Origin: Phascolarctobacterium sp.
GTDB taxonomy: Bacteria; Bacillota; Negativicutes; Acidaminococcales; Acidaminococcaceae
Direction of reading: 5' to 3'
Assembly (NCBI GenBank): GCA_003150755.1
Contig: QAMT01000013.1
Location: forward strand, 1-64,000
Length of the DNA: 64,000 nt
Shown: positions 1-9,643 of the stretch, in pieces
Layout of the letters: the number at the start of each line of letters is the position of its first letter
How positions within the stretch are numbered: position 1 is the first letter of the stretch
Program-made: the position numbers and the translations under genes
Notes under the pieces: model-generated
What the model saw: the letters and a program-made list of their open reading frames with translations, nothing else
Database searches by the model: none
What the model was told of the DNA's origin: nothing

Positions 1-331
<331 letters not shown>

Positions 332-489
332 ACTTATTGAAGAACCGATTGGCTCTTATTATTTAATCCAGAATTTTGTTTTGACAAGCTCGCCTCAGCA
401 TTTCTGCCTCCAGCAAACTTGCCCGCACATTCGCTTTTTCTTGGTTCTTGTTCAGTTTTCAAGGTGCTGCTGATGTTGACAGCTTTTGT

Positions 490-518
490 AGTTTACTATG
501 TTTTTAACATTTTGTCAA
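490..518 (-). promoter_or_regulatory. rRNA operon promoter
   Basis: On the minus strand TTGACA (513-518) is separated by 17 bases from TAAACT (490-495), about 160 bases upstream of the 16S 5' end. The leader between promoter and gene (332-489) includes the GAAAACTGAACAAGAACC-type sequence common in Firmicute pre-rRNA leaders. The rest of the gene-free stretch 332-673 is AT-rich and shows nothing else I can support. Confidence 0.7.
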
Positions 519-673
519 CTACTTTTTTGAAATTATTTTCAAATTTCATTTTTTGTTTGCCGCATCACAGCGTGTTATTATTATATTAAATCTATGTAAC
601 AAAAGCAAACACAAATTTAATGCAATTTCTGTAAATTATCCGTCGAATTTACTTAATATTAACTTTTTCCTTG

Positions 674-1564
674 TTAATCCTCACTTTTCTTCTCTTTTAC
701 TTTATTTTCCGTAAAGTTATGCTGCAAATGACTTTTAAATATGCTTACCGCCCGCCTTTCCTGCCTGGCATCTGCCGTAAGGCAATAAAAATTGCGCACA
801 GCGGCTTTGTACTGCCTGCTTATTGCAACCTCGCCGCGTTCTGCCGATTGCTTTGCAATATGCTGAGAAATTAGTGCCACCCCAAGATTATTTTTTACGG
901 CTTCTTTAACAGCAAAATTAGTATTAAAAATAATAGGCTTGCGACCGGGCGTAATATTATTATCTTTTATAAAACGCTCCCACTGCGCGCGTGATGCCGA
1001 ACCTTCTTCACGTATAATCCAGCGTTTTTCGCCTGCTTCATTCTCCTTGACAGCAGTAATAACCACCAGTTTATCGTTATAAAAGGTTTCGGCTTTAATG
1101 CCCGGTTCAGTAATTTCGCCTTCTACAAGCCCAACATCAATTTCTCCGTCTGCCAGCAGACGCAAAATCTGCTGCGTATTGGCAATTATAATTTCCGGTT
1201 CCATTTTATTGTAGTCTTTTGTAAATCGCCCTAAATATTCCGGCAAAAAATATTCGCCAATCGTCTGGCTGGCGCCGATGCGCAAAGTTCCTTCTATCTT
1301 TCCCTGCAAATCATTGATAGCTGCTTTTGCATATTCCATTTCTGCGCAGATGCTTTTGGCGCTTTGCAGCAGAATTTTGCCTGCCGGTGTCAGTGCAATA
1401 GTTTTATGGCGCACGTTTCGTTCTATTAAAAACATACCGAAATATTCTTCCAGTTTTTTTATCTGTACGCTGACTGTCGGCTGCGATAGATTACGTTTTT
1501 GCGCCGCTCTGGTAAAATTACGGCATTCTGCCACACTTAAAAAAGTTTCAAGTTCTTCCAGCAT
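674..1564 (-). CDS. LysR-family transcriptional regulator (YeiE/CysB-like)
   Basis: A 296-residue LysR-type regulator. The N-terminal winged helix-turn-helix lies in residues 1-60 (LEELETFLSVAECRNFTRAA, then LSQPTVSVQIKKLE), followed by a substrate-binding effector domain. Length is normal for the family. The start is an ATG preceded by GAGGTTATT. It is transcribed divergently from a YeiH-type transporter, the classical LysR arrangement, so it probably controls that gene and itself. YeiE-YeiH pairs are known in other bacteria, where a link to sulfur oxyanions has been proposed; that function is inference here. Confidence 0.85.
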   Translation of the reverse strand: MLEELETFLSVAECRNFTRAAQKRNLSQPTVSVQIKKLEEYFGMFLIERNVRHKTIALTPAGKILLQSAKSICAEMEYAKAAINDLQGKIEGTLRIGASQTIGEYFLPEYLGRFTKDYNKMEPEIIIANTQQILRLLADGEIDVGLVEGEITEPGIKAETFYNDKLVVITAVKENEAGEKRWIIREEGSASRAQWERFIKDNNITPGRKPIIFNTNFAVKEAVKNNLGVALISQHIAKQSAERGEVAISRQYKAAVRNFYCLTADARQERRAVSIFKSHLQHNFTENKVKEKKSED

Positions 1565-1610
1565 AATAACCTCATTATAAAATTTAATCGTTTTTATTAT
1601 AATAATTCAT

Positions 1611-1639
1611 TTTACTAATTACTGCAAGCAGGTTATACT
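1611..1639 (+). promoter_or_regulatory. Probable promoter of the YeiH-type transporter gene
   Basis: TTTACT (1611-1616), a 17-base spacer and TATACT (1634-1639) lie in the divergent LysR/YeiH intergenic region. LysR-type regulators usually bind in such regions. I did not identify an operator with confidence. Confidence 0.45.
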
Positions 1640-1699
1640 AACGGTATTGTTAATTTCGATAGCGTGACGCATTTAATTTTTTATGAAAGGATGTATCTC

Positions 1700-2701
1700 A
1701 TGAATTTTATCAGTAAAAATTTCCGTGGCGTTCTGTTTTGTTTTGCGCTGGCAGTGCCCGCAACCTACCTCGGCAAGATGTTTCCCGTTGTTGGCGCACC
1801 AGTTTTTGCAATTTTGTTTGGCCTTTTGGTTGCTTTTTGGAACAGGCCTGCATTTTTTCATCCAGGCATTCAGTTTACTGCCAAAAAAATTCTGCAATAT
1901 TCCATTATTCTTTTGGGCTTTGGTATGAATTTATTTGAAATCCTCGCTGTTGGCTCCCAGTCGCTGGCTATTATTATTGCCACCATCAGTACTGCTTTAA
2001 TAGTTGCTTACATTTTAAGCAAGGTTATGAATATCGACCACGATATTGCAACTCTTGTAGGTGTCGGCTCCTCCATTTGCGGCGGCAGTGCCATTGCAGC
2101 AGCAGCACCTGTTATCAAGGCTTCCGATAAGGACATAGCACAGTCTATTTCCGTTATTTTCCTTTTTAATGTCGTTGCGGCATTTTTGTTCCCCGCCCTG
2201 GGCGATATGCTTGGTTTTACAGATACCGGCTTTGGCATGTGGGCAGGCACCGCCATTAACGATACCAGTTCCGTCGTTGCAGCAGGCCAGACCTGGGCCA
2301 GCGCGCACGGCAGCGATACTGCGCTTAACTATGCAACAATCGTTAAATTAACGCGCACGCTCGCAATTATCCCGATTTGTCTCGGCCTTGCCTATATCAC
2401 CAGCAAAACCAAAAATACTGCTTCTGACGTAAAAATTACCTCTATCTTTCCAATGTTTATTCTGTATTTTGTGCTGGCAGCAGTAGTCAACACGCTTTTT
2501 GGCAGCAGCCTGCCCTTGCTTGCAGAGCTTCCTTCTATTGGTAAATTTATGATTGCCATGGCTATGGCTGCCATTGGCCTTAACACTAATCTGGTAAGCC
2601 TTGTTAAAAGCGGCGGCAAGCCGATTTTGCTGGGCCTTATCTGCTGGATTTGCATTGCGCTTGTCAGCATCGGCATGCAGCATATTTTAGGAATCTGGTA
2701 A
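1700..2701 (+). CDS. yeiH: YeiH family putative sulfate exporter (UPF0324)
   Basis: An integral membrane protein of about 333 residues with some ten hydrophobic segments and glycine-rich loops typical of the YeiH/UPF0324 family (VGVGSSICGGSAIAAAAPVI around residue 120, and the GTAINDTSSVVAAG signature near 180). The family is annotated as a putative sulfate exporter, and some members are linked to export of sulfite or sulfate from organosulfonate degradation. The substrate is not proven. The start at ATG 1700 is preferred over an in-frame upstream ATG at 1664 because GAAAGGATG precedes it. It stands alone, divergent from the LysR gene and followed by a strong terminator. Confidence 0.85.
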   Translation: MNFISKNFRGVLFCFALAVPATYLGKMFPVVGAPVFAILFGLLVAFWNRPAFFHPGIQFTAKKILQYSIILLGFGMNLFEILAVGSQSLAIIIATISTALIVAYILSKVMNIDHDIATLVGVGSSICGGSAIAAAAPVIKASDKDIAQSISVIFLFNVVAAFLFPALGDMLGFTDTGFGMWAGTAINDTSSVVAAGQTWASAHGSDTALNYATIVKLTRTLAIIPICLGLAYITSKTKNTASDVKITSIFPMFILYFVLAAVVNTLFGSSLPLLAELPSIGKFMIAMAMAAIGLNTNLVSLVKSGGKPILLGLICWICIALVSIGMQHILGIW

Positions 2702-2724
2702 AATTATATATATAAATTTAAACA

Positions 2725-2776
2725 AACAGCACCGGAAGATTTCACTAAAATACTACTTCTGCCGGTGCTGTTTTAT
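2725..2776 (+). terminator. Rho-independent terminator after the YeiH-type gene
   Basis: An inverted repeat ACAGCACCGG / CCGGTGCTGT (2726-2735 and 2762-2771) is followed by a short T run. Confidence 0.8.
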
Positions 2777-2807
2777 TGCATTAGCAGTACATTTTTAACA
2801 TAAAGTA

Positions 2808-2816
2808 TGGTATAAT
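2808..2816 (+). promoter_or_regulatory. Extended -10 promoter of the class A PBP gene
   Basis: TGGTATAAT gives a perfect -10 hexamer (2811-2816) with a TGn extension. No good -35 hexamer is visible. A GAGG ribosome binding site follows before the ATG at 2862. Confidence 0.55.
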
Positions 2817-2861
2817 GAGTTGGAATATTTGATTACTAAATTACAGAACCGAGGTTAACTT

Positions 2862-4940
2862 ATGGGAAACTTTTTTAAAACAGCTTTTTGCGTGCTGGCA
2901 GCTTTGATAGTGCTGGCCGGCGCTGCCTTTTGGGGACTTGCCGGTTTGATTCCTGCGGTCGATATAGAAGACTCGCTAAGGCCGGACGCTGCCTCGCAGT
3001 ATTTTGACGATAAGGGAGAACTTCTTTACACAACAGCATCTGAAGAACGCCGCATCCCCGTCAGCCTAGACAAAATGCCAAAACATCTGCGCGAAGCTTT
3101 TATTTCTATCGAAGATGCACGCTTTTATGAGCACGGAGGTATTGATTTCCGCGGTACGGCGCGCGCACTTTTTGTAACGCTTACCGGCGGCGATGTACAG
3201 GGCGGCAGCACCATCACCCAACAGCTTGCCAAAAATGCTTTTTTAACCAACGAACGCACTATTACCCGTAAAATTAAAGAAGCGTTTATTGCCCGCCAGT
3301 TAGAAGAACGCTACACCAAAGATGAAATTTTAAACATGTACCTCAACCGTATTTATTTCGGCCAGGGTACTTACGGTGTTGAAACCGCATCCCTTTACTA
3401 CTTTGGCAAACATGTAGAGGACATCGACCTTGCCGAAGCAGCAACACTGGCAGCAATCCCGAAAAGCCCTAACTACTACAATCCGCTGGAAAACCCTAAA
3501 GCCAGCAAAGAGCGTCAGGAACTTGTGCTTGACCAGATGGTAAAATACGGCTATATTACCCAGGCTGAAGCCGATGCTGCCAAAGCAGAAAAAATTGCCG
3601 TACATGTAACCGAAACACAGGATAAAAAAGAATATCTTTCTTACTTTTTTGATTACTGCAATCAGCTTATTATTGATAAGTTCGGCGCAGATGCTTTGTA
3701 TAAAGGCGGCCTGCGCATTTACACCACCATTAACAGCGATATGCAGCAGGCAGCAGTTGACGCTTTGCAGTACCTGCCTGATTACTACACCGACGACAAC
3801 AAACTGACCCAGCCGCAGGTTGCCTTGGTATCGCTCGACCCAACTACCGGCTATATTAAAGCTATGATTGGCGGACGCGCCGAAGATAAATTCAACCGCG
3901 CCATTATGGCTGTGCGCCAGCCTGGTTCCAGCTTTAAACCTTTCGTTTACCTTACGGCGATGGAAAACGGCTTTACACCTGCCAGCGTTGTAGAAGATAA
4001 GGAAACAGAATTTGCACAGGGCTGGACGCCGCAGAACAGTGACCGCAAATGGCATGGCAAAGTAAGCCTGCGCACAGCGCTTACCCGCTCTATGAACGTA
4101 CCTACCGTACTTGTTGCACAGCAGGTTGGTGTTGGTAAAATTATAGAAACCGCCAAAGCGCTTGGCATAACCACACTTGTGGAAGACGGAGCATACAGCG
4201 ACGCCAACCTGGCCATGGCGCTGGGCGGTCTTAGCAAGGGTGTTATTCCTCTTGAAATGGCTGCCGCTTATGGCGCAATCGCCAACAACGGCGTTTATGT
4301 AAAACCGATTGGCATTTTAAAAATTGAAGACCGCAACGGTAAAGTCATTTTTGAAAACAAAACCGAACGCCATGAAGCTGTTAACCCCAACGCCGCTTAT
4401 TTAACAGTAGATATGATGAAAGGCGTATTTGTTAACGGCACTGCCGCAGGCGCAGGTATTGGCCGTCCGGCAGCTGGCAAAACCGGTACTACCGATGACT
4501 TTAAGGACGCCTGGTTTGTAGGCTTTACCCCCAACCTTTCCACTGCTGTATGGATTGGCGATGACAATGGCCGCGCGCTTGATTATATGTACGGCTCTAT
4601 GCAGCCGCTCAGCATCTGGCGCAGCTATATGGTTAACGCCGTATCAAACCTTCCGGCAGTCGATTTTATCCGCCCGAGCGGCGTAGTAATACCGCCGGAA
4701 CCCAAGATTGAGCAAGAAGAAAAAGACAAGGATAAAGATAAGGACAAGGCAAAAGCCAAAGACAGCAAAGAAGAAAACGAACCTGCTGCCAAAAAAGCTG
4801 CTGAAGAAGCCATTGGCACAAGCAACGAAGATGCCAAAAAGCCAAACATGCGCCAGCGTGTACGCGAAATACTTGAAGGCAACGCAGCAAGCAGCAATAC
4901 CAAACCGGTGGTCAGCAACCAGCCTACACCGGCTAAATAA
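2862..4940 (+). CDS. pbpA: Class A penicillin-binding protein (PBP1A family), bifunctional transglycosylase/transpeptidase
   Basis: A 692-residue enzyme that polymerises and cross-links peptidoglycan outside the cytoplasmic membrane. One N-terminal membrane anchor (about residues 8-30) is followed by a GT51 glycosyltransferase domain with catalytic Glu84 in EDARFYEH and the GGSTITQQLAKN motif at 114-125. The transpeptidase domain has the nucleophile in SSFK (Ser356, Lys359), SMN (410-412) and KTGT (540-543). The last 60 or so residues are low-complexity, with alternating Lys-Asp and then Lys/Ala/Glu, probably a flexible tail. It is monocistronic between its own promoter and terminator. The symbol is approximate; pbp1A or ponA could equally be used. 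Confidence 0.93.
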   Translation: MGNFFKTAFCVLAALIVLAGAAFWGLAGLIPAVDIEDSLRPDAASQYFDDKGELLYTTASEERRIPVSLDKMPKHLREAFISIEDARFYEHGGIDFRGTARALFVTLTGGDVQGGSTITQQLAKNAFLTNERTITRKIKEAFIARQLEERYTKDEILNMYLNRIYFGQGTYGVETASLYYFGKHVEDIDLAEAATLAAIPKSPNYYNPLENPKASKERQELVLDQMVKYGYITQAEADAAKAEKIAVHVTETQDKKEYLSYFFDYCNQLIIDKFGADALYKGGLRIYTTINSDMQQAAVDALQYLPDYYTDDNKLTQPQVALVSLDPTTGYIKAMIGGRAEDKFNRAIMAVRQPGSSFKPFVYLTAMENGFTPASVVEDKETEFAQGWTPQNSDRKWHGKVSLRTALTRSMNVPTVLVAQQVGVGKIIETAKALGITTLVEDGAYSDANLAMALGGLSKGVIPLEMAAAYGAIANNGVYVKPIGILKIEDRNGKVIFENKTERHEAVNPNAAYLTVDMMKGVFVNGTAAGAGIGRPAAGKTGTTDDFKDAWFVGFTPNLSTAVWIGDDNGRALDYMYGSMQPLSIWRSYMVNAVSNLPAVDFIRPSGVVIPPEPKIEQEEKDKDKDKDKAKAKDSKEENEPAAKKAAEEAIGTSNEDAKKPNMRQRVREILEGNAASSNTKPVVSNQPTPAK

Positions 4941-4947
4941 AAACAGT

Positions 4948-4982
4948 AAATCCCATCCGCGCTTAAACGGATGGGATTTTTT
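4948..4982 (+). terminator. Terminator after the PBP gene
   Basis: AAATCCCATCCG and CGGATGGGATTT form a GC-rich stem followed by TTTTT. It sits between convergent genes and could act on both strands. Confidence 0.85.
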
Positions 4983-4999
4983 ATAACCTTTTTTCAGTT

Positions 5000-6661
5000 T
5001 TACAAAGCTTCTTTAAAAATAGAACCGCCGATAAATTCCCTTAAAATAGAATTGTTGGGTATTGCATCATCATCCATGCCGCGCACATGGCTCAGCAAAT
5101 CAAGCAGCCTGCGCGCGCGGGTATAAACAGCTTCATCAGGAGTAATACGCTGCAAAAGCGGTTCGGCATACTTTTTCAGTACGGCAAATTCATAGACAAG
5201 CGAGGTATTGAACATAATATCGGCACTGTCCTGAAACGGGAAAATATATTTTTCTTCGCCGCGGCGTACATCATCCCAGATTTTTAACGTCGTCAGCGCA
5301 TCATGCGAACGGAACTGCGAATCGCGCACAATGCGGCGCAGCAGGCGCATATCAGTTGTATGGATGCGGTTATACGAATCAAGCTGCATCGGAGTAAGCG
5401 CGCTGATATAAATTTTCATTTTATTATTGGCTGGCACAGCTTCCGAAATGCGTTCGTTTAAAGCATGAATGCCCTCAACAACCAGAACATCCTTCTCGCC
5501 CATCTGAATTTCACGTCCGCGGTATTCGCGCATACCGCTGCGGAAATTATACTTAGGCATCTTTACACATTCGCCCGCCAGCAAACGGCGCAAATGGTCG
5601 TTAAACAGCTCCAGGTCAACGGCTTCAACACTTTCAAAATCGTAACTTCCGTCCGGCTTACGCAGAGTATCACGGCGGTCTTTAAAATAATCATCCATCG
5701 AAATCGGCACCGGCCTGTTGCCATTGACAACCATCTGAATGCTCAGCCGCTGGGCAAAAGTTGTCTTACCGGAAGAAGAAGGACCCGCTATCAGCACCAG
5801 ACGTACATCTTTATTGCTGGCAGCGATTTTATCGGCAATGCCGGCAATTTTCTTTTCGTGCAGTGCTTCCGCCACCTGAATAATACCGTTAGCGTAGCCG
5901 CAGTTAATAATGCGGTTAAGCTTGGCTACCGTATTGCAGTTAATTTTTGCCGACCAGTCCTGCAACTCATGGAACATACCGTTTAAAGCATCACTTGGCT
6001 CAAACTTGTCCAGTTTATCCATACTGCCTTTTTCAGGGAAGTTGATTATAATGCCGCTTTCGTAGTTAATCAGTTCAAACTGTTTTAAATAGCCGCAGTT
6101 AGGCATCATCGCGCCAAAAAAGTATTCCGCGTAATCACGCAGATAATATACCGTAAGCACCTGTGCATCCGGGCTGGCGCTTAACAGCTCCATGCGGTCA
6201 TCTTCGTGGCGCTCAAGCAAAATTTTTTCTGCCTCCGCCCTGCTGATAGTACCGTAAACAATTGGCTCTTCCGAAACTATCAGCTTACGCATATAAAGGT
6301 CAATCGCCTGCAAATCATATTTACTCAGCACAATGCCATTAGTAATATCACAATAAAGCGCGCTGCCGATAGAGTTGCAAACCTCAAGCTCAACTTCAGG
6401 GCGCAGCTTTTTAATGGCATACAAAAATAGAAACAGCAAACTGCGCACATATACGCGGCGGCCTTCTTCCGTATCCCAGGTTATAAAATCAACCGTGCCA
6501 TCACTTTGTAAAGGTTTTTGCAAATCTATGCCAACGCCGTTAAAAACACCCTCCACAATGGGCGCGCTGTAACAATCCTTAAACTCACGGCTGACCTCAA
6601 AAAGTGTAGTTCCTTCCGGATATTCTTTAATTGCCCCATTAGGCAAAGTAAGCTTAATCAT
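5000..6661 (-). CDS. Nucleoside (uridine) kinase family protein with N-terminal TGS-like domain
   Basis: A 553-residue protein. Residues 1-60 resemble the TGS/ubiquitin-like domain of threonyl-tRNA synthetase (LPNGAIKEYPEGTTLFEV), and the following region resembles the ThrRS second additional domain (HEDDRMELL near 175). The C-terminal half is a uridine kinase/phosphoribulokinase P-loop domain with GPSSSGKTTFAQRL near residue 295 and the SMDDYFKDR substrate segment. This architecture is widespread in Firmicutes and annotated as nucleoside kinase. Phosphorylation of uridine or cytidine is inferred from the kinase domain. What the synthetase-like part senses is unknown. It has its own promoter and appears monocistronic. 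Confidence 0.85.
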   Translation of the reverse strand: MIKLTLPNGAIKEYPEGTTLFEVSREFKDCYSAPIVEGVFNGVGIDLQKPLQSDGTVDFITWDTEEGRRVYVRSLLFLFLYAIKKLRPEVELEVCNSIGSALYCDITNGIVLSKYDLQAIDLYMRKLIVSEEPIVYGTISRAEAEKILLERHEDDRMELLSASPDAQVLTVYYLRDYAEYFFGAMMPNCGYLKQFELINYESGIIINFPEKGSMDKLDKFEPSDALNGMFHELQDWSAKINCNTVAKLNRIINCGYANGIIQVAEALHEKKIAGIADKIAASNKDVRLVLIAGPSSSGKTTFAQRLSIQMVVNGNRPVPISMDDYFKDRRDTLRKPDGSYDFESVEAVDLELFNDHLRRLLAGECVKMPKYNFRSGMREYRGREIQMGEKDVLVVEGIHALNERISEAVPANNKMKIYISALTPMQLDSYNRIHTTDMRLLRRIVRDSQFRSHDALTTLKIWDDVRRGEEKYIFPFQDSADIMFNTSLVYEFAVLKKYAEPLLQRITPDEAVYTRARRLLDLLSHVRGMDDDAIPNNSILREFIGGSIFKEAL

Positions 6662-6692
6662 AATACCGCTCCTTTTTGCAGTTTATAATTAT

Positions 6693-6721
6693 ATTATACC
6701 GCATAGGCGGATTTTGGGCAA
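6693..6721 (-). promoter_or_regulatory. Promoter of the TGS-uridine kinase gene
   Basis: On the minus strand TTGCCC (6716-6721), a 17-base spacer and a perfect TATAAT (6693-6698) lie about 30 bases before the start codon. Confidence 0.65.
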
Positions 6722-6787
6722 AAAAGAAAGCCAAGGCATTTACTGCAATGCTTTATTATATATTATATTTCGAAATTTTAACCATAA

Positions 6788-6826
6788 ACAAACAGCCTTT
6801 CACCTGTACGGTAAAAGGCTGTTTTG
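6788..6826 (-). terminator. Terminator after ileS
   Basis: ACAGCCTTT and AAAGGCTGT form a hairpin just downstream of the ileS stop codon, with T-rich flanks on both sides. It probably ends the division-cluster/ileS transcript. Confidence 0.75.
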
Positions 6827-6840
6827 ATATTTACAAGATA

Positions 6841-9624
6841 TTATTTTACAGCTTCTGCGCAGCGTGCGCAAAGGGTCGGATGTTCTGCATCCTGGCCTAC
6901 GGTATCGCTGTAAATCCAGCAGCGTTCGCACTTGTGGCCTTCTGCCGGTTTTACTGCAACTTTAAGGTCTTCGCGGGTAGTTGCTTCGCCGGTTTCGCCT
7001 ACGCCCTCATGCAGTTCTGCCTGAGAAACGATAAGCAGGGTCGGCAGGTCTTTTTCTACAGATTTAAGCACTGCCAGAGCTTCGCCTTCGGCATACAGTT
7101 CAACCTTGGCATCCAGGGAGTGGCCGATAGTTTTTGCTTTACGCGCAACTTCAAGCACTCTGGTAATTTCGCTGCGGATGCCGATGAAATCTTCCCATTT
7201 CTTTTCCAGAGCCGGGTCGATGTATTCTTCTTTGGCTTCCGGCCACGGCATCATCTGTACGGATTCTGGCATGGTAGAAGTTTTCTTCATGAACTGCCAT
7301 ACTTCTTCCATGGTAAAGCTCAGCACCGGAGCCAGCATTACAACCAGGTCAACCATAATTTCGTACATGGCAGTCTGGGCGCTGCGGCGTTCTACGCTGT
7401 CTGCCTTGTAAGCATACAGACGGTCTTTAAGAATATCCAGGTAATAACTGCTCATTTCAACAGTGCAGAAGTTATGGATCGCATGATAAAGAACATGGAA
7501 ATCATAATCTTCGTAAGCCTGTTTTACTTCTTTTTTAAGCAGCTGCATGTGCATCAATGCCCAGCGGTCAAGCTCAAGCATCTGGTCAAACGGCACTTTG
7601 TCTTTTTCGTAATCAAAGTCGTTGGTATTACCCAAAATGTAGCGGATAGTGTTGCGGATTTTGCGGTATACTTCCGAAAGCTGTTTAAGAATCTCTTTGG
7701 AGATGCGGATATCAGCTTTATAATCGCTGGAAGCGGCCCACAGGCGGATAATATCTGCGCCGTATTGTTTGATTACATCCTGCGGGGCAACGGTATTGCC
7801 TACGGATTTGGACATTTTGCGGCCCTCGCCGTCAACAACGTAGCCATGAGTCAAAACGGATTTATACGGTGCATGGCCGGTAGTAGCAACACTGGTCAGC
7901 AAAGAGGACTGGAACCAGCCGCGGTGCTGGTCGCTGCCTTCAAGATACATATCAACAGGCCATTGCAGTTCCGGACGAACTTTGGCAACTGCTGCATGGG
8001 AAGAACCGCTGTCGAACCAAACGTCCATGATATCTGTTTCTTTGGTAAAATGTTTGCAGCCGCAGTGCGGGCAGGTTGTGCCTTCCGGCAGAATTTCGTC
8101 AGCTTCGTATTTCCACCATGCGTCGGAACCTTCTTTTTTGAACAGGTCTGCAACAGCGTTGATGGTTTCATCGGTAATTAAATGTTTGCCGCAGTCTTTG
8201 CAGTAGAATACCGGAATAGGCACGCCCCATACACGCTGACGGGAAATGCACCAGTCGTGGCGGTCGGCAACCATGTTGTGAATACGGCTTTCGCCCCAGG
8301 ACGGAATCCATTTAACTTCGTTGGCAATGGCAGCCAGCGCATCATCGCGGAAGCCGTCGATAGATGCAAACCACTGCTCGGTTGCACGGTAGATAATCGG
8401 GTTTTTGCAGCGCCAGCAATGTGCGTACTGATGACGGATATTTTCTTTGCCCAGCAGCATGCCAAGCTCGGACAGATATTTTAAAATAGGAATGTTGGCA
8501 TCAAATACAAACATGCCTTCAAACTGCATTGCTTCTTTGGTAAATTTACCGGATTTATCAACCGGGCAGATAATCGGCAGATGATATTTAAGGCCGGTTT
8601 CAAAGTCGACATCGCCGTGGCCAGGAGCAGTATGAACGCAGCCGGTACCAGCATCAAGCGTTACATAATCGGCCAGCACAATCGGGGATTTACGGTCAAT
8701 GGTATCAAACGGATGACGGCATTCAGCAAATTCCATGTCCTTGCCTTTGCAGGTGCCAAGAATGTGGCTGAGGTCTTTTTTGCAGATTTTGCCAACCTGT
8801 TCCAGCAGGTCTTTAGCCAGGAACAGAACTTCGCCTTCACATTCTACCCAGGCATATTCAATGTCAGGATGCAGTGCAATAGCTACGTTGGCAGGCATGG
8901 TCCACGGCGTGGTGGTCCAGATTACTACATAAGCCGGTTTGCCTTTGGCAGCTTCCGGCATCATGCCGTTATCTTTAATAAGCGGCATTTTTACATAAAT
9001 TGCAGGGGTTTTCTGCTCTGCATATTCAATTTCTGCTTCGGCAAGGGCAGTTTCGCAATGCGGGCACCAGTAAACGGATTTCTGTCCTTTATAGATATAG
9101 CCTTTTTTAGCCATTTCGCCAAAAACATGAATCTGTACTGCTTCATAATCAGGGACAAGGGTTACGTAAGGATGTTCCCAATCGCCCAGAACGCCAAGGC
9201 GTTTAAAATCGTTGCGCTGGATATCAATCCATTGCAGTGCGTAGTTTTTGCATTCGTTGCGCAAAACCAACGGGTCAAGCTCGTTGCGGTTAAGGCCGAG
9301 GTTTTTGATAGCGGCATGTTCAATCGGCATACCGTGAGTATCCCAGCCAGGAACGTAAGGGGTATCATAGCCCTGCGCATATTTATATTTAATGATGATG
9401 TCTTTTAAAATTTTATTGAGCGCAGTGCCCATGTGAATTTGTCCGTTAGCATACGGAGGGCCGTCGTGCAGGACAAATTTTTTGTGGCCTGCGTGCTGTT
9501 TCTGTTTCTTTTCGTAAATGTTGTTGTCATACCAGTATTTTAAAATTTCCGGCTCGCGCTGCGGCAATCCCGCACGCATCGGGAACTCGGTTTCCGGTAA
9601 ATTAAGCGTTTTGCTGTAATCCAA
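6841..9624 (-). CDS. ileS: Isoleucyl-tRNA synthetase
   Basis: A 927-residue class I aminoacyl-tRNA synthetase charging tRNA-Ile. It shows the HIGH-type motif (HMGT within PYANGQIHMGTALNK), the CP1 editing region, KMSKS in GRKMSKSVGN and a C-terminal zinc cluster with CERCW and CARC. The start is a TTG at 9624 (LDYSKTLNLPETEFPMR), because GGAGGTG lies seven bases upstream. An in-frame ATG at 9657 falls inside the T-box terminator hairpin and cannot be the real start. It is the last gene of the divIVA/ylmH neighbourhood, as in B. subtilis, but has its own promoter and T-box leader. Confidence 0.97.
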   Translation of the reverse strand: MDYSKTLNLPETEFPMRAGLPQREPEILKYWYDNNIYEKKQKQHAGHKKFVLHDGPPYANGQIHMGTALNKILKDIIIKYKYAQGYDTPYVPGWDTHGMPIEHAAIKNLGLNRNELDPLVLRNECKNYALQWIDIQRNDFKRLGVLGDWEHPYVTLVPDYEAVQIHVFGEMAKKGYIYKGQKSVYWCPHCETALAEAEIEYAEQKTPAIYVKMPLIKDNGMMPEAAKGKPAYVVIWTTTPWTMPANVAIALHPDIEYAWVECEGEVLFLAKDLLEQVGKICKKDLSHILGTCKGKDMEFAECRHPFDTIDRKSPIVLADYVTLDAGTGCVHTAPGHGDVDFETGLKYHLPIICPVDKSGKFTKEAMQFEGMFVFDANIPILKYLSELGMLLGKENIRHQYAHCWRCKNPIIYRATEQWFASIDGFRDDALAAIANEVKWIPSWGESRIHNMVADRHDWCISRQRVWGVPIPVFYCKDCGKHLITDETINAVADLFKKEGSDAWWKYEADEILPEGTTCPHCGCKHFTKETDIMDVWFDSGSSHAAVAKVRPELQWPVDMYLEGSDQHRGWFQSSLLTSVATTGHAPYKSVLTHGYVVDGEGRKMSKSVGNTVAPQDVIKQYGADIIRLWAASSDYKADIRISKEILKQLSEVYRKIRNTIRYILGNTNDFDYEKDKVPFDQMLELDRWALMHMQLLKKEVKQAYEDYDFHVLYHAIHNFCTVEMSSYYLDILKDRLYAYKADSVERRSAQTAMYEIMVDLVVMLAPVLSFTMEEVWQFMKKTSTMPESVQMMPWPEAKEEYIDPALEKKWEDFIGIRSEITRVLEVARKAKTIGHSLDAKVELYAEGEALAVLKSVEKDLPTLLIVSQAELHEGVGETGEATTREDLKVAVKPAEGHKCERCWIYSDTVGQDAEHPTLCARCAEAVK

Positions 9625-9643
9625 TTTTTTTACACCTCCAAAA

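Noticed and set aside
1664..1699. Upstream in-frame ATG as start of the YeiH-type gene
   Set aside because: The following ATG at 1700 has GAAAGGATG at the right distance and begins the family-typical N-terminus.
6676..8181. A 501-residue plus-strand open frame antisense to ileS
   Set aside because: It mirrors the ileS coding frame, is rich in Phe and Cys, has no ribosome binding site or recognisable domain, and ileS is unmistakable on the other strand.
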